This document shows positions 28,622 through 43,101 of a stretch of DNA of 64,000 bases, piece by piece. The stretch comes from Symbiodinium kawagutii (Eukaryota; Sar; Dinophyceae; Suessiales; Symbiodiniaceae). The notes beneath the pieces were generated by a model. The model searched no databases. It was not told the DNA's origin and saw only the letters and a list, made by a program, of their open reading frames with translations. Location: assembly GCA_009767595.1 (NCBI GenBank), contig VSDK01027144.1, positions 166,177 to 230,176 on the forward strand, read 5' to 3'. The position numbers were made by a program, and so were the translations under genes. How positions within the stretch are numbered: the first letter of the stretch is position 1; each line of letters starts with the position of its first letter.

Positions 28622-29023
28622 GCAGCATCCTGCTCGTCAGCTTCGGCATGTTTTTTGAATTTGTCGAGAGGCAAAGTGCAACCCCAGAATTGAAGACTGA
28701 CTGACATCACAATGACCCATAGTGTTGACACCCAGTCCGATTTGAGCTTTATAGGATGCTGAATCGCAATCGTGTGAAAATGCCAGGGTCTCGATTGTTA
28801 ATCTCCCATCATCCGTCCCATTGAAACTTCGACAGCTGCCGTGTCGATCATTCATGATCATTCTACTGGATATTAGGCGGTTGACACTGAAAAGGGACAT
28901 GAGTTTGCCGGGTATCCACAACACCCGCGTACCAACACCGGCTATGATAGTCATCAAATCATGTTTCGGTGGGTCTATGACTAGCTTCTTGAGCGAGCGG
29001 AAATCCACAGAGTGGTACCCCTT

Positions 29024-29128
29024 ACCCTTTGGTAAACCAACATGGTAATGGAACATCTGCCATTTTGTAAGGAAAAAGCCCGGGTTTCTGCTGGATTTTC
29101 CATTGCCATGTTAGTTCACCAGAGGGTA
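29024..29128. mobile_element. Family C hairpin element
   Basis: About 105 bp whose ends are complementary: ACCCTTTGGTAAACCAACAT on the left and ATGTTAGTTCACCAGAGGGT on the right. A second copy is at 47997-48110. Confidence 0.65.
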
Positions 29129-30097
29129 AACGACCGTTTTATGTGGTCATGAAGTTCAACCACCGTCATCGCCATTTGTGGCTCACAACTTGCTCTTCTT
29201 CATGGAGGCCCTACGGTTGGGCCGGCATCTTGGACGCAGGTGCTTGTGGGTCAATGTATAGCAATAATAATGGGGGATGATAAGCAACAAAATCATCCAA
29301 CCAATGGTTAACTAGCTGGTTACTGGTTAGTGATAGGGGATAATGACCAACAGCAATAGGGGATATACCAGCTAGATATGGCTATGGGTACAACCAACAA
29401 CCTATAGGGAAAACCACGATGAATGATGGGGGAACCAGGGTTACAAGGTGAACTGACCCATAGCCAGGTGTTTTCCTGGGACTCGTTTGGCGGGAAAAAA
29501 GGCCGCTGGTGGATGGTGATTGGCAACCATGGTAAACCATTGTCAAACAAAGTAGGAACAACCATCACTAGATATTGTGACTTGTTAACAGATCATTTAA
29601 TCTTGGTGTGATATGAGCAACAGCTTTTATTTACAAATGAATTCGTTAATCTTCGGGTGCCCGTGGGGCTTTCTAGAAAACCCGGAATTCGCATGTAAAA
29701 CGAGGTAGGAACACCTCGAGAACGAGTCTCCGTGGTTCATGTAACGTATCCTTATCATATCCTCATATCATTTCATGTGTGCATTTCTAGCCTGAATCGC
29801 AGGCGTTTAGGGTTCCCAGCCACTCATTTTCCAATGCAGTGGCGCGTTCAAACGCGCCTCCGGCTGAGCGGATCTCAAGTTGGCAAATCCTACCGAAGCT
29901 GACCAAGGGACAGCGAGATTGGTTAGTCGGACAAGTGTGCCTTGGTTTTTCTTCAAATTCTGAAATCGTAGGTGGCCCAGAACGAGGTCCAGAACGAGGT
30001 CAAATCAAGCACAGAACGAGTCTAAAGTACGTCTGAGTGAGCAGTGGTCCACCCAAGATGCAGCTCATAATAGAAAACGATTGAGACTAAAGGTACA

Positions 30098-30674
30098 CGG
30101 TACTACAAAGTACTACAAGGTACTACAAGGTACTACAAGGTACTACAAGGTACTACAAGGTATTACAAGGTACTACAAGGTACTACAAGGTACTACAAGG
30201 CACTACAAGGTACTACAAGGTATTACAACGTATTACAAGGTACTACAAGGTACTACAAGGTACTACAAGGTACTACAAGGTATTACAAGGTACTACAAGG
30301 TACTACAAGGTACTACAAGGCACTACAAGGTACTACAAGGTATTACAACGTATTACAAGGTACTACAAGGTACTACAAGGTACTACAAGGTTCTACAAGG
30401 TACTACAAGGTACTACAAGGTACTACAAGGTATTTCAAGGTACTATAAGGTACTACAAGGTACTACAAGGTACTACAAGGTACTACAAGGTACTACAAGG
30501 TACTACAAGGTACTACAAGGTACTACAAGGTACTACAACGTATTACAAGGTACTACAAGGTACTACAAGGTACTACAAGGTACTACAAGGTACTACAAGG
30601 TACTACAAGGTACTACAAGGTACTACAAGGTACTACAAGGTACTACAAGGTACTACAAGGTACTACAAGGTACT
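30098..30674. repeat. 10-bp tandem array TACTACAAGG
   Basis: About 57 head-to-tail decamers with rare variants (TATTACAAGG, CACTACAAGG, TATTACAACG). A higher-order repeat of roughly 120 bp is visible, since the same variant order recurs at 30160-30240 and 30280-30360. As 10 is not a multiple of 3, all three frames stay open and give a repeating YYKVLQGTTR reading that is an artefact. Flanks on both sides contain GGAACACC and GAGAACGAG words, hinting at an enclosing element (about 29700-30870). Confidence 0.97.
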
Positions 30675-31523
30675 GCAGAGACAACAGAGACGAAGACAGC
30701 GCCGAAAACAAATCAATGAAGCAGACAGTAGCACATCGTCCAACTCTTCAGATTCCTCAACAAGTTCAGATGATCCGTGAAATGACAGCCAGAAAAAAAC
30801 GTTGCGGCGTTGGAGAACGAGTCTACCATTGAAAAACCAGCACGGGATTGGAGAACGAGATAGGAACACCCGTCATTTTCAGTTAATTGAGCCAGACAAT
30901 AAATAAAATCCGTCGCTCATATGTAAATACTTGTGATTGTTAAGCCAAATATGGACAACCATCAAGTATCAGCAACTGCCAGTACTTCACCTTCATTCAC
31001 CCATGATTCATTTGGTTGGTGGCTTCAATTTGTTTTATTCCCCGTAGTAGTATGACCAAATGGTTGGTTGGTTGAGTGATTTTTTCGTTGGGGTTGAAAC
31101 CCTCAACCACTCTTAGCCATTGCGTGCCATTGTCAACCAGCAAAAACAGCCGTATTAACCATTGTTGAAGGTTGAATAGCCATTGTTCAACCATGAATTC
31201 ATCCAGTAATTCACACTTACCTACCCATTATAATCCTCTTACAATCCGGTACTTCATTATAATCCCTTTATCGCTTATTATGATCCCCTCATAATCTCCA
31301 CACAACCCTCTTGACAAAAACTCTAAGAAACCATTACGTAACCATCTAATGAGATAATCTGAGAAAATATGAGAAATTGATTCACTCAGTTCACCTCATC
31401 AATCTCATATTTTCTCATATTTTCCTCATCAATCTCATCAATCATCCATTCCTTCACCCTCCAACCCTCCGTTTCGCGTGGCGCCCTCCGCCACGAACTC
31501 GACTCGCCGACGAATCCACCGAG

Positions 31524-31559
31524 GCTCGGGACACGTTCCATGAGTCGATGGCCGCACAG
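31524..31559 (+). CDS. Possible micro-exon, unassigned
   Basis: Between AG|G and |GT the frame reads ARDTFHESMAAQ. The surrounding 31480-31600 is GC-rich, and the frame is open on both sides (LADESTE upstream, VRLGAATRR downstream), so a longer exon is possible. Confidence 0.28.
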
Positions 31560-33399
31560 GTGCGACTTGGTGCGGCTACTCGTAGGGTAGGCGGGCCCCC
31601 CAACCCCCCTGGTTATAAGTTGATTAATAAGCCATTCAACTAATGGTTAACAATGGTTAATAGGGGTCAATAAGGGTCAACTAATGGCCAAGAATGGTTA
31701 TGAGTTGATTCATAAGCCATTTAACTACAGAAATATCTTCCATAGCTGGTAATTCCCCTAGTTATGAGCCAACTTAGCTAAGGGGGCCCACCTTGTAGGT
31801 TGGAAGGTTTCGAACTTTAAAGGGGGTGAACGATCCGCCAAGCGATAACTTAGACCTAGGAATTTTGGTGGTTAAATCATATTTGATGATGGTAAGTGAT
31901 GAAGGAAATGGTTAATGATATTGATTGATGGTTGATGAATAGTTGACTGGTTGTCGAGTACTGTTGATTGATCATGGTTAATGATCGTTAATGATGAGTG
32001 ATGGTTGACGATGGTCAATTGATTATCATTTTATGGTTTATTGGCTGTTGGGATCAACCACCTTGAGCCATGAACCATGATGAACAATCCCATCACTACA
32101 GTAAGCATTGTGAACCACGACCAACCATTGTTAACAATGTTTTAACAATAATGAAACATCATGAGCCATCATCAACCATCATTTAAATGACCAGCTGGTC
32201 AGGAATTACCCAACCTGTGGTCATTAAACCCTGCAACTAGCAGGGTCCAACGCCATCATCAAACATCATTAACTATCCTTAAGCATCCTTAATCATCATT
32301 CACCACTACCAACAGTCATGGACCATCCTTACAAGGTGAGCGCCCTAGTTATATCATGGATTTTCAGGGCCATTTCAAGCTAGTTCTATCGACCATTTGC
32401 CTGGTAGTTACGCAAACATGAACTAAACCATCGCCTATAGCTGGTTAAGGGCCAACCTTGTATGAACCATAAATTGAACAGTGTTCATCATCCGTTATAA
32501 TCTTTTTAATCCCTAGTACGTATCATTGTAGCTAATAGCCCCTAGTTATGACCCTAATTGTGATCCAACCACAAGATGAAACTGGACCCACCTTGTAACC
32601 ATCAATGGAAACCCTCCTCACCACCGTCAACCCCTAGAAGTCGTTGACATCGGTCACATGCCTTTGTGGAGGTGGCTACGACTCTAAGTTGTGTCTTGGC
32701 GATCACGCGGGCCATTGCGATAACTTTCTGGTTCATCAGCTGGTGAACTGGTCAATTCGCTGGTGAATCATGGTTGTTTGAATGGTCAGCTAGTCATGAA
32801 TGGTTGGGTTTGCTGATTGATTTGCTGGTGACCATCAACTGATTCATGCATGACCTGCTGACTGATTTGATGAATCACCAGTTGATAGTCAACAGTTGCT
32901 GTTTTGTTCAATGAATCACCAGTTCATACTCACCATATCAACAGTTCATACTCAACCAATGAACTGACCATCAACTGATTTATGAGCTGGTTTATGTGAA
33001 TCCTGGTTTATGACCAGCAAATCAACCATTTGCTGACTAATTTGTTCATTAATGGTTATCTTCATCAACTCCCAGGTGAACCATCATTCATGAACAGCAA
33101 TTAACCACCAGTCAAATATTAATCAACCATGAATCATCATCAACCATTTCGCTCATCAGTTATCAGCATCAAATATCATTTAACCACCATAGATGATGGT
33201 AATTGATGAGCGATGGTTAGTGGTTGATTCATGGTTGAGTAATAGTTGGCTAGTGGTTGATTTCTTGTTACCCCCAGTCAACTCAGTTCTAAACCTTCTA
33301 GTCTGATTAAGTTGCTGCTCATTAATGGTTGATTTGTTTATGAATAGTTTCCGCTGTCTCAGTTCCTTCCGAAGGCGACCAACTCACCGTTTGTCCCAG

Positions 33400-33492
33400 G
33401 TCATGGGCGCCAAGATCGGACGCAATCTCTGCTCTTCGCTGCGGGGCCAGGAGCGTCATCCGACATCCGCTCGCTGCACTCGGAGCTGCGCG
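33400..33492 (+). CDS. Possible exon, unassigned
   Basis: After a pyrimidine-rich run and cag at 33397-33399, one frame reads HGRQDRTQSLLFAAGPG, then ASSDIRSLHSELRG, with a GC donor at 33493. It may be an upstream exon of the kinase gene, but the phase does not join directly to the exon at 36772. Confidence 0.3.
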
Positions 33493-36400
33493 GCATCCCT
33501 TCGTTTTTTCTTTGGAATTCACCAAGGATATTCCTTTGGAGGTTAGGGAATCATGGTCAGGGCATTCCGTGGTGAATTTTTCGGCCGGAGTTTTTCTTTA
33601 GACTTGGAATTCACCAAGGATTTTTCTTTGGGGTTTATGGATGTTTCTGATAGAATTCACCAAGGGTTTGTCTTTGGAGGTTAGGGGTGGTGGTTTCAGA
33701 TGGTTCAACTTGAGAAACACTCATATAGCAGTTGTTTAACCTTTCTTGTCGGTCGTCATTATCCCCTGACGATAATTACAATCTCTTGAAATCCCTTCCA
33801 AAATCACCAGGAAACTATCGTTTTGAATCAATTGATAAATAATTTCCCCTATTATCAACCACTAATAATCAACCAATGACAATCAACCAAAAATAATCAA
33901 CCACTCACACAACTACTATAATCCCCATATCTTGCTGCCTATGGAGGTGGTATCTCAATATTGGGCTATGCCAATCATCCGTGGCCCTCCCTATCCGCTG
34001 CAGTAGGACCGGCCTCGGCGTGGTCTGTTGGAAGAAGGTGCCCGCATGGAACATGCGTTGGTTGAAAGTTGATGGCCAGGCGCCGGTCATGATGGGTTCA
34101 ACAAGAACTGGATGATCATTTTTTGGGACAGGTTTATTACTATGAGTGGTTGGTTGAATAACCAGAGATAGGTTCAACAATAAATAAATGGATGCTTTTT
34201 TAAGAGACATGACCCATCATGACCACAGCAGACTGGTTTATTGTTGGTTTAAGCTGATTACAGCCAACCGGACCATCTGGGGGGCACCCTCAATGGTCTG
34301 ATAGATGAATTTTAATGGTAAATATTAGGGGATGATCGCCACCAAGACTGGCTAAGCAGCTACGACATGATGGTTTCTCAAGTCATACTGTAGGGGTACC
34401 CCAGTCGTCATCCAGTTGTATCCAGTTGTATGATTTGGGGTTACTATACATGGTTGGTTTGTTATTATGAATGGTTGCTTTATGAACCAGAGATGGGTTC
34501 AACCATAATTGGACAATCTTAACAGACACATGACCATAACAGACTGGTTTATTGTTGGATCACAGACAATGGGATCATCCAGTCGGCTGAACTAACCAGG
34601 GTGACTACTGCCATAGTGACTACTATCGTTGTAGTCCGCTTAGTACAGTACCCACCATTTTTGCGGCTTGTACCGTTGATAAACGGCTGATCTCAACATG
34701 GTTAGGTTCACCGCTCGGTGGGATGATCATCTAAGTGAGAAGTTGGTTGTTGGTTGATATCAGCCTCTGAGTTTCGGTGCAGATGTGGTTTTTGGCATGT
34801 TGAAACTGGTCAAAAGAAGAAATTGGAGTCTTTAAAGTTTTGACATGTTATAGTTTAGATCATTATAATTAAAGCCAACAATGTACTATTGCGACACTAT
34901 CATTCTACCATTGCCAAAGCACCACTATACCATCTACAGTAACATACTCAATTATGTCATTAAATGCAAATCGTATGACGGTAAAACATAGTTGTTCTAC
35001 TTGGACGAGGTGGTGACTACTGCACTTGCATGGTTACATAGCTGCACTGGTTGGAACATCACGGACTGAGTGCTGCTGTGCACCCAGCAGCTTCTCATGT
35101 TGCCAACGGTGCGCTTGAGGTGTTCCTGATGACAGTTGGGGGCCTAGATGTCAGCGCCGTTGCCGTTGTACTGCGGTGTCGATCAGTCTCTAGGGATTCT
35201 GCCGATCCTCAACTGCTGGGAACCAGTATCATCACCTGACACACAGCATGAGGCATAATCGACCAACCAGGGGGAATCTATGGGAATCTGACACAGCATA
35301 GATTATCATAGATGAAATGTTCATAGATTATCATAGATGATCCATTGCTATGTTTGATTATCTATGATGAAAGAGTTGGTTGAGCCAAAAGAAGATTTCC
35401 ATTTTGATTGCTATGTTTGATTGCCAGAGGGTCAACTGTTGTGGAAGGTACTCGGAATCAGGAGTGCAGGGAATCCCCGAAATCGCTGGTTGGTCCACCG
35501 TTATTGTGGGAAGTCTTTGTCTCTTGCTGTCATCAATCATCATCACTTACCATTTTTGAGTATCATGGTTGGTTGTTTTGAGTTGCTATCCACTAATAGA
35601 AGCAAACCATCATGAACATTGATGGTAAGCACCTTCTCCACAGCTTTGGTCATCAACAAGTTGGTGACAGTTGATTGGCTCTGAGGTTGATTGGTAAGCA
35701 ACCATGCAGGCATTGTGATTTGCCACAGAAATAGTAAGGCTTATTCTCAAGCAAGCATTGTAGTAGGTTTTCCATTGGTTTTCTCTATGTTGTGATGAGT
35801 ATTTGTGGGTGTGCCATTGTTGACCACTGGAACCACTAGTGACTGGTAACCATTCATTGTTGCTTAACCACTATAGTTTGCCATTCTGGCAGATGACTAT
35901 CTACACTCCATTCTGATCACTGATTTTTCTGGTTTTGATTGTCCATATTTTTTTGAATGATAATAATAATCACTTACTATGAGCCAATTGTTGTGAAATA
36001 ATCATTTACTATGGAAATAAGATCGTTCACTTGTTGATTATCTATCAGCACGAGAATGAGAAGCATGATCCAAATTTTCCGCTATACAATATTTCTATTA
36101 TCAACAATAGATTGTCACTAGTAGAACTTAAACCTGAAATTATACCCCCTAGGAATAAGTATTGTCACCATATTTCAAAACTATTCTCCAGAAATCTGGT
36201 TGATTAGTCGAATAATTATCCACCATAGTTTTTGCTGATGGTCCACCATAGTGGATAATCCATGGATTTTCATTATAATCCATTAATTTTCACAATCTTT
36301 TGGAAAATCCAAAAATCTATTATCCACTGGGAATAGTCATTATCCACCATATTTCTAAAGACTATTTATCCAACAATCTAGTTGATTAGTCGGATAATCC

Positions 36401-36771
36401 ATTAACTATCAACCAATCCATTAACTATCAACCAATCCATTAACTATCGACTAATCCATTACCATTTATTTTTTTGGATAGTCATTGCTAATCATCCATA
36501 AATGGTAATGGATTAGTCGATAGTTAAATCCATTAACCATTCATCTCCATTACCACAAATCGATCAATCAAAAAAATATGGTCAATTATTGTTATTGGTA
36601 ACATAATGTTATTGTTATTGATATAATATTGTCGCTGATAACACAAATGATAACATCAATCTTGGGATAATCATTGCTAATCATCGATCAATCCAATATT
36701 CTTTATTTGGTATTATAATCATCCATAAATCCATTACCCAAAAATACTTCCGCAACTTCATCTTCGCCCAG

Positions 36772-36804
36772 GAGAAGCGGGTCAGGCGGAACCTTCGCGA
36801 CGGG
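36772..36804 (+). CDS. Kinase exon: Ser/Gly linker before the domain
   Basis: A 33-nt exon after a pyrimidine-rich tract (cttcatcttcgcccag). The frame reads RSGSGGTFATG and leaves two bases that join the next exon in phase. The alternative frame FIFAQEKRV looks attractive but would break phase. Confidence 0.5.
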
Positions 36805-37326
36805 GTGAGCTAGCGCGGGCCCGAGCTACGGGGCCCGAACTCCGGCGGTCGTTGGCGGCTTATGTGGTGTTGGGTCGGGGTCAACCATGCGCGTTTATAG
36901 ATGTTAACAACCATTATTTAGAATAATATAAACCTTTCTTGGTGGTGCCCCCAAAAATGGTGTTAACCATTTACAGTCTTAGAAATAAACTCACCATTTT
37001 TTGAGAGCACCGCCAATTTAGAAAAGAAAGCACCATACGTATGCCATTGATTCAACACTGTCCATGTTTCCAGCCATGGCTTTCAAGCTGCGTTCACGTC
37101 GTCTGAGGTGGCTGAGACATGCAAAAAGGGCAGTGCCGGGCACTTAGGATGCTATGGCGACGCGATGACGATCCGCAACGCTTCCCCATGGGTTTGTTGA
37201 GAAGCCGTTGGTTATATTGAAGATGAGTCAGATACGGTTCATTGATGATTGATAATTAATGATTGAAAATTGATGATTGATGATTGATGATGATAATGAT
37301 TGATGATAATGATTGATGATGATGAT

Positions 37327-37376
<50 letters not shown>

Positions 37377-37454
37377 GTGATGGTGATGGTGATGGTGATT
37401 GTGATGGTGATGGTGATGGTGATGGTGATGGTGATGGATGATAATGGATGATAA

Positions 37455-37489
<35 letters not shown>

Positions 37490-40400
37490 TGATGGATGAT
37501 GGATGATGGATGATGGATGATGGTGAGTGTTCTCACTTCATGTATCAATCCCTCGATGAAAGAACACATGTTGGAATAGGTTCTTGTCAATGGAAGGACC
37601 CCCCTCATATGCATATCTTTCAAGATCATCTTTATGAAATCAACCGCTTGTAGAAGCCCGTCATTCATTTTGACGGTGGATTTGTCTATGTTTTCTATCC
37701 TAGAACCATCGCTGCCATAGATTGCACCCACCAACCATTGAATCTCCTTAAACGATGAACAGGAAGCTCATCTTATCCCCCAGTAGGTTCGAAGCACAAT
37801 GAAGCCAGGGGGTTAGCCATCATAAGACCGTTATGCACAGTACTGAACCATAGTGAACCATACTGAACCGTAGAGAACCATGGTGAAACATGACATCTCC
37901 TGTTAGATCAACCCTGATTTAGGATCATTGACTGTTAGTTCCCATGATTGACCAGTATCAACGATATATCCAATTCATTAGCCGACATTTCTCCCATCAT
38001 GAGCTATCAGTTCATCATTGATTGATCATGATCTCAGCATCAATTTGACCATCAAGCAACCATCATTCACCACCACCAAGCATGATTCACCATGATCATC
38101 AACCACTAATCACCATCAACCATGGCTATCAGACCATAGCTGCCCTTGGTTCATCAGCCACCAACGCCTATGCGCAGCTCGGGGCGTTTCAGTGCCAGCC
38201 GTGACCCAGCGCGACGCCTTCCGAGGCTCACTCGCCGCAGAGGATCAGGGAGGCGGACTTCGAGTGACTTGGAGATATGGCGGGGTCAAGGAGTGCTGGT
38301 GGTTGCGTGCTGGGGACAGAAGACATGGCAGGTGGAATGGTGGTGAGTGGTTGATAGTAGGAGGTAATAAGCAACAAAAATAAGGGATAAACTAACTATA
38401 GGTGCTTGGTGGTCAATCACTCCTTGACTTGGTTTCGTGCTTGGTCCCCTATGACTTGAGAAGACATGGGACTGGTGGTTTCTCAAGTCATAGGGGACCC
38501 CACAAGGTTTTTGCCTTTTTCGTACTTATAGCTTACCTAATGTTGGATGATTTAGGGGTCCCCTATTGTGAGAGAAACCCGCATGGTGGTTTCTCAAGTC
38601 ATTGGGGTACACCCAGTTCTCATCCTTTATCAACCATTTTTACCATTAACCAACCATTTTGTGGGTACCCCTATTTTGAGAAAGCATCATATACTGCTGA
38701 ATGATGGATAACTAACGATGGTTGATGATAATGATTGCTAATGTTTACTAATGGTTTGGCGAAAAAGGGCTCTGGAAAATTGATTGGAACCTTTGGGGCC
38801 AGGGTCTTTTCTGCCCCACAGCTATCTTGCTATTCTTATGACTTGCGGCTGGTGCTACCTTTGGTTGCTTACTGGATGTTTTTCCCGTGACTTGGGTCAC
38901 AAAGATGAGGTCAACGCTGCTCAGTTCCTACATCCCTATTGTTTCTAAGCATTCCCCTATGATTTGTCAGGAAAAATCAGCTGATGAACCGAATCATCAT
39001 TCAACCACTATCCATCACTATAGACTACAGTCTATAATCACTAACCATTCTCTCTCATCATTTTCTTCATGATTCGACCATCATTAACCTTCATGAAACC
39101 ATCACCTACCTCACCAGCATGGGGCGAGCACCCTCCCCACCGCACGGCCCAGGTTCCTTCAGTGCATTGGTAAAGGCACCTTCGGACGCGTTTATCTCGT
39201 GCGGAAACGAGACGACTCCTCGCAAAGGCGGGGGGGGCGATGGTGCCGCTGTGCGGGTGATGTGCGACGGGGCTCTGGTCCTTAGCTTTGGCAACGGTGG
39301 CTTCACCGCAGGTGGTGATGAGATTTGCTGCGGTGATTCACCAAGATCATTTGGTGCAATGAGACGGGAGCATGTTGAGATTTGCGAGCAGGAAGTCGAA
39401 TTATTGGGGTTGTGCGATCTATTTTCTTTGGTGGTAATGATATGTTTTGGTAGTTTCTGAAAATGGGGTACCCCCATATCATCCAATATCAAACATCTAT
39501 AGAAATCAACAAGCGATTGCTTGGGGTTCCCAATTTTGAGAAACCACCATGCACATTTAGTTTTAACTATTGAGCGTTGCCAACCACCATTGACCAACCA
39601 ACAAATGGAAAGGTGAGCATCCCAAGAAATGGGAAGGTGTAATTCTTGCTCCTTGTGCCCTATACATCCATTATTTGGGGTCCCCTGTGGCTTGAGAACC
39701 CGCCCCCATGGTTTGATGATAGGTGTTGAGCATCACGAGATCTTCAGATTTTGGGCCGCAGGTTGCTGGCCATGAAAGTGCTGAAGAAGAGCCGAATCGG
39801 AGACTCCAGGTGTGGGGCACCGGGCACTTGTGGTGGTGGTGGTGGTGGTGGTGGTTGGATCCAGCTGTTGGCCAGTGACCATCATCAACCATGGTTGGGT
39901 TCATGCTTGCCTGAGTAGGTTAAGCATGGGAACTTACCAATCAGACAAGGGGGAAACCCGGTTGAGTTCATGGTTGACTGAGTAGGTTGACCATGGGAAC
40001 TGATCACTGGTCAATCTTTGAACCTTGATGTAACCAACACAACGGACTCACCACTGTCAACCATGATGACTTACCCGCCAATCATAGGTGATGACTGTCA
40101 ATTGTTGAACCCAATCATGGTCACCAACCAATTGGTAACCAAGGTTACTTCGGGAAGTTCACCTTCTTGCATGGAAAATTCACCATAGAAATAGCTGGTT
40201 TACCTACTAAAACTGGTGACGAACCTCTATCAGCTATGGCCACCCTCCCATTTGTGAACTTCTATAGGTACATGGTGGGAAGTTGGTTGCTCAGTAGTTG
40301 CTGGTTTACCTATCAAATCCACCATTTATAGCTGGGTTACCTGTCAAATTCGGAAACTGGTGAGTTTGACAGATGGTGTAACAAGAATTGCTTGTGTATT

Positions 40401-42892
40401 CTGATAATACTATGTGAAATACCTCTAATAATTCCTGATTTACCTATCGAATTGCTGGTTACCTACAGCTGGTATCGCAATTAATAATATAGGTAACCAG
40501 CAATTTTACTATCCTATGATTACTCTGTATCTGGTAACCTGTATTAGCAATCAATTAACCTAGTAGTTATTAGTAGTTAACTCATACTTAACTGATAGGT
40601 ATATCCAGCCACTTTGTATTCAATTACTAAAGTGGTTTGCTACAATATAAAGTGGTTGCCTATAGTTAAATACAATAGTGATTACTAACTGGTTGTAAAT
40701 ACTAATAGTTACAATGCTCCGAAAGTCGTAACAAAAAATAGTATATATTATAATAGTTAGTTCATATTTAATAGTTAATTGCAAAAGTTTACTAATTGTG
40801 TCAATATTCACATACTAATAGTAATTACAACTGTTAATAACAACTAGATAACTATTGTTAATAACATGCTATTGATAATTAATTGTTTAAAGAACCGGAG
40901 TTACAATACTCCTAAAGCAGTTTGGCACAGTGTAACTACCGAGTTCTTCGGCGCTTCGCCAGGCGCCGGGCAGAGTATGTCATCACAGAGCGCAAGGTCT
41001 TGAGGAGTGTGCCATGGCACAGCGCCAGGTGATGCAAGAGTCACCTGGGGCTGGTTGATCAGGGGTAGCATATCATGGGTGGGTGGTGGTGACTCACCAT
41101 GACTGGTTAAGAACCGTTGATCAATGTGGTTTAACATATGATTGATAATAATTAGGGAGTATTAACCAACAACAATGGTTAAACAACTACTGGTTGGTGG
41201 TTTTGATTGAGATGTTTGTTGTTTTCCAAATGTTTTTCATAGGCTTTTTTCATAGGGGTTGAAACCACCAAGCAGATGAGCAATGATGATTAAGAGTGGT
41301 TAAAGATGGTGGATAAGGATGAATTGTAATGGCGGATAATTGGTCATGACTGGCAAGTGAACCGGTTTTCAGCATCAAACATTAATGGTGATATACCATG
41401 ATGATTAACCATTACTGAATAATTCATGATGTTCATCATTATTAATCACATTATTGTTTGGTAAATCGTGGTTAATTGTTTGGCAATGACCTGCTCAATG
41501 AATTGACTAACCATGTGCTTTAAACATGACAGTCAATGCTTAATTGTTCGTCATGATTGTTTGGTCAATGTGAATCATGGTGACCATTGCCAGTCATGAT
41601 TCATAAGCATCATGAATCAGAACCATGGTTGTTGGTTAAAGATACATGATTCATAATGAATGCTCTGGTTCAAAAGTATCATACACAATTGATGCTAATG
41701 ATAACTCATACACAATTGTGTATCATTGACAGTCATCATTCATTAGCATCATACTTATTATACACAAATGTTAATCATTCATAAGTCATGTAATGGTGGT
41801 CATTGATGCTTATGAATGATGACTGTCAATGGTCGATGGTCGGTTTTCCGCCACCTCCAAGCAGGTGAACCCAGGTGAACCCATGCGACCTGGGCGGTGT
41901 CGAAGTCGCAACCGAGGCCAACCATCCCTTTGTCGCTCGATTGAGGCCGTCTGCCAGCTACAGGTTGTGGTGCCAAAGGTGAGCTAAGGTGGCTTACAAG
42001 ATGATTTACATAGGCCAAGTAGCTATGGATATCTCTGGTTAATAATGGCTAATGATGATGATACGTTGGTCGAGATTCGCCATTGAACTTTAGTTATATC
42101 TGTGATGCAGCAAGTTTTGCCCACCCACCACCCAAGCTGGATAGCTACAAGCAGCTATGAGACATTGGCGCACGCACCCCGTCAACCGGCGCGCTCCAGC
42201 TACTCACGCGCAATATCTACTGTAATGGTAGTTACCCTACTTACAACCGAGGTTACCCAACTGGGGGTACCACTCTGTACCATCAGTGGATATGAACCAT
42301 CAATAGCTTGCATTTACCATCAACAGGTATAGTATAGTAATTAATGGTGTATCACCTCAATAGCTGGAGATTTAAAAATATCTGGTGATTTAACATCATC
42401 GGATATTCACCATTTGCCATCAAAAAGATAGCTGGCATTTACCATCAATAACTGACAATAACCCCCCATCTGGCGGTTTCTCAAAATGTGGAATCCCCCC
42501 AAGTGGATGTTTTGCTGGTGTAAGCGGTTATTCTTGGATGATTTTGGGGACCCCTATTACTAAAGAAACCAGCTTTTTTTGTGGCAACATCTACATTCGT
42601 TCATTATCATCATCATCATCATCATCATCACCACCATCACCATCACCATCACCGCCACCATCACCACCACCATCCCCACCACCATCACCATCACCGCCAC
42701 CATCACCACCACCATCCCCACCACCATCACCATCACCATCACCACCACCATCATCATCACCATGACCATAACCATCACCATCACCACCACCATCACCACC
42801 ACCACCATAACCATCACCATCACCACCACCACCATCACCATCACCATCACCATCACCATCACCAACACCACCACCACCACCACCACCATCAG

Positions 42893-42936
<44 letters not shown>

Positions 42937-43010
42937 CCATGACCATAACCATCACCATCACCACCACCATCACCACCACCATCACCATCACCATTACCAT
43001 TACCATCACC

Positions 43011-43044
<34 letters not shown>

Positions 43045-43063
43045 TCACCACCACCACCACCAG

Positions 43064-43101
<38 letters not shown>

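Larger units (their letters stand above)
26446..36771. other. Repetitive region with isolated exon-like islands
   Basis: About 10 kb of degenerate ATGGTT/AACCAT sequence interrupted by a CAT array, a decamer array, inverted-repeat elements and three short GC-rich islands (27127, 31524, 33400), listed separately. It may be the 5' introns of the kinase gene or intergenic DNA. Nothing else is recognisable. Confidence 0.4.

Noticed and set aside
30081..30719. 212-residue frame with repeated YYKVLQGTTR
   Set aside because: Direct consequence of the stop-free decamer array; all three forward frames are open.
36745..36804. Reading FRNFIFAQEKRVRRNLRDG as a kinase-gene exon
   Set aside because: Its phase does not fit the next exon; the shorter 33-nt reading RSGSGGTFATG after a pyrimidine tract does.
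42102..42240. GC-rich segment (GCTGGATAGCTACAAGCAGC...) considered as the missing kinase hinge exon
   Set aside because: A related segment occurs at 50760-50880, so it is a dispersed repeat, and no frame gives a hinge-like sequence.
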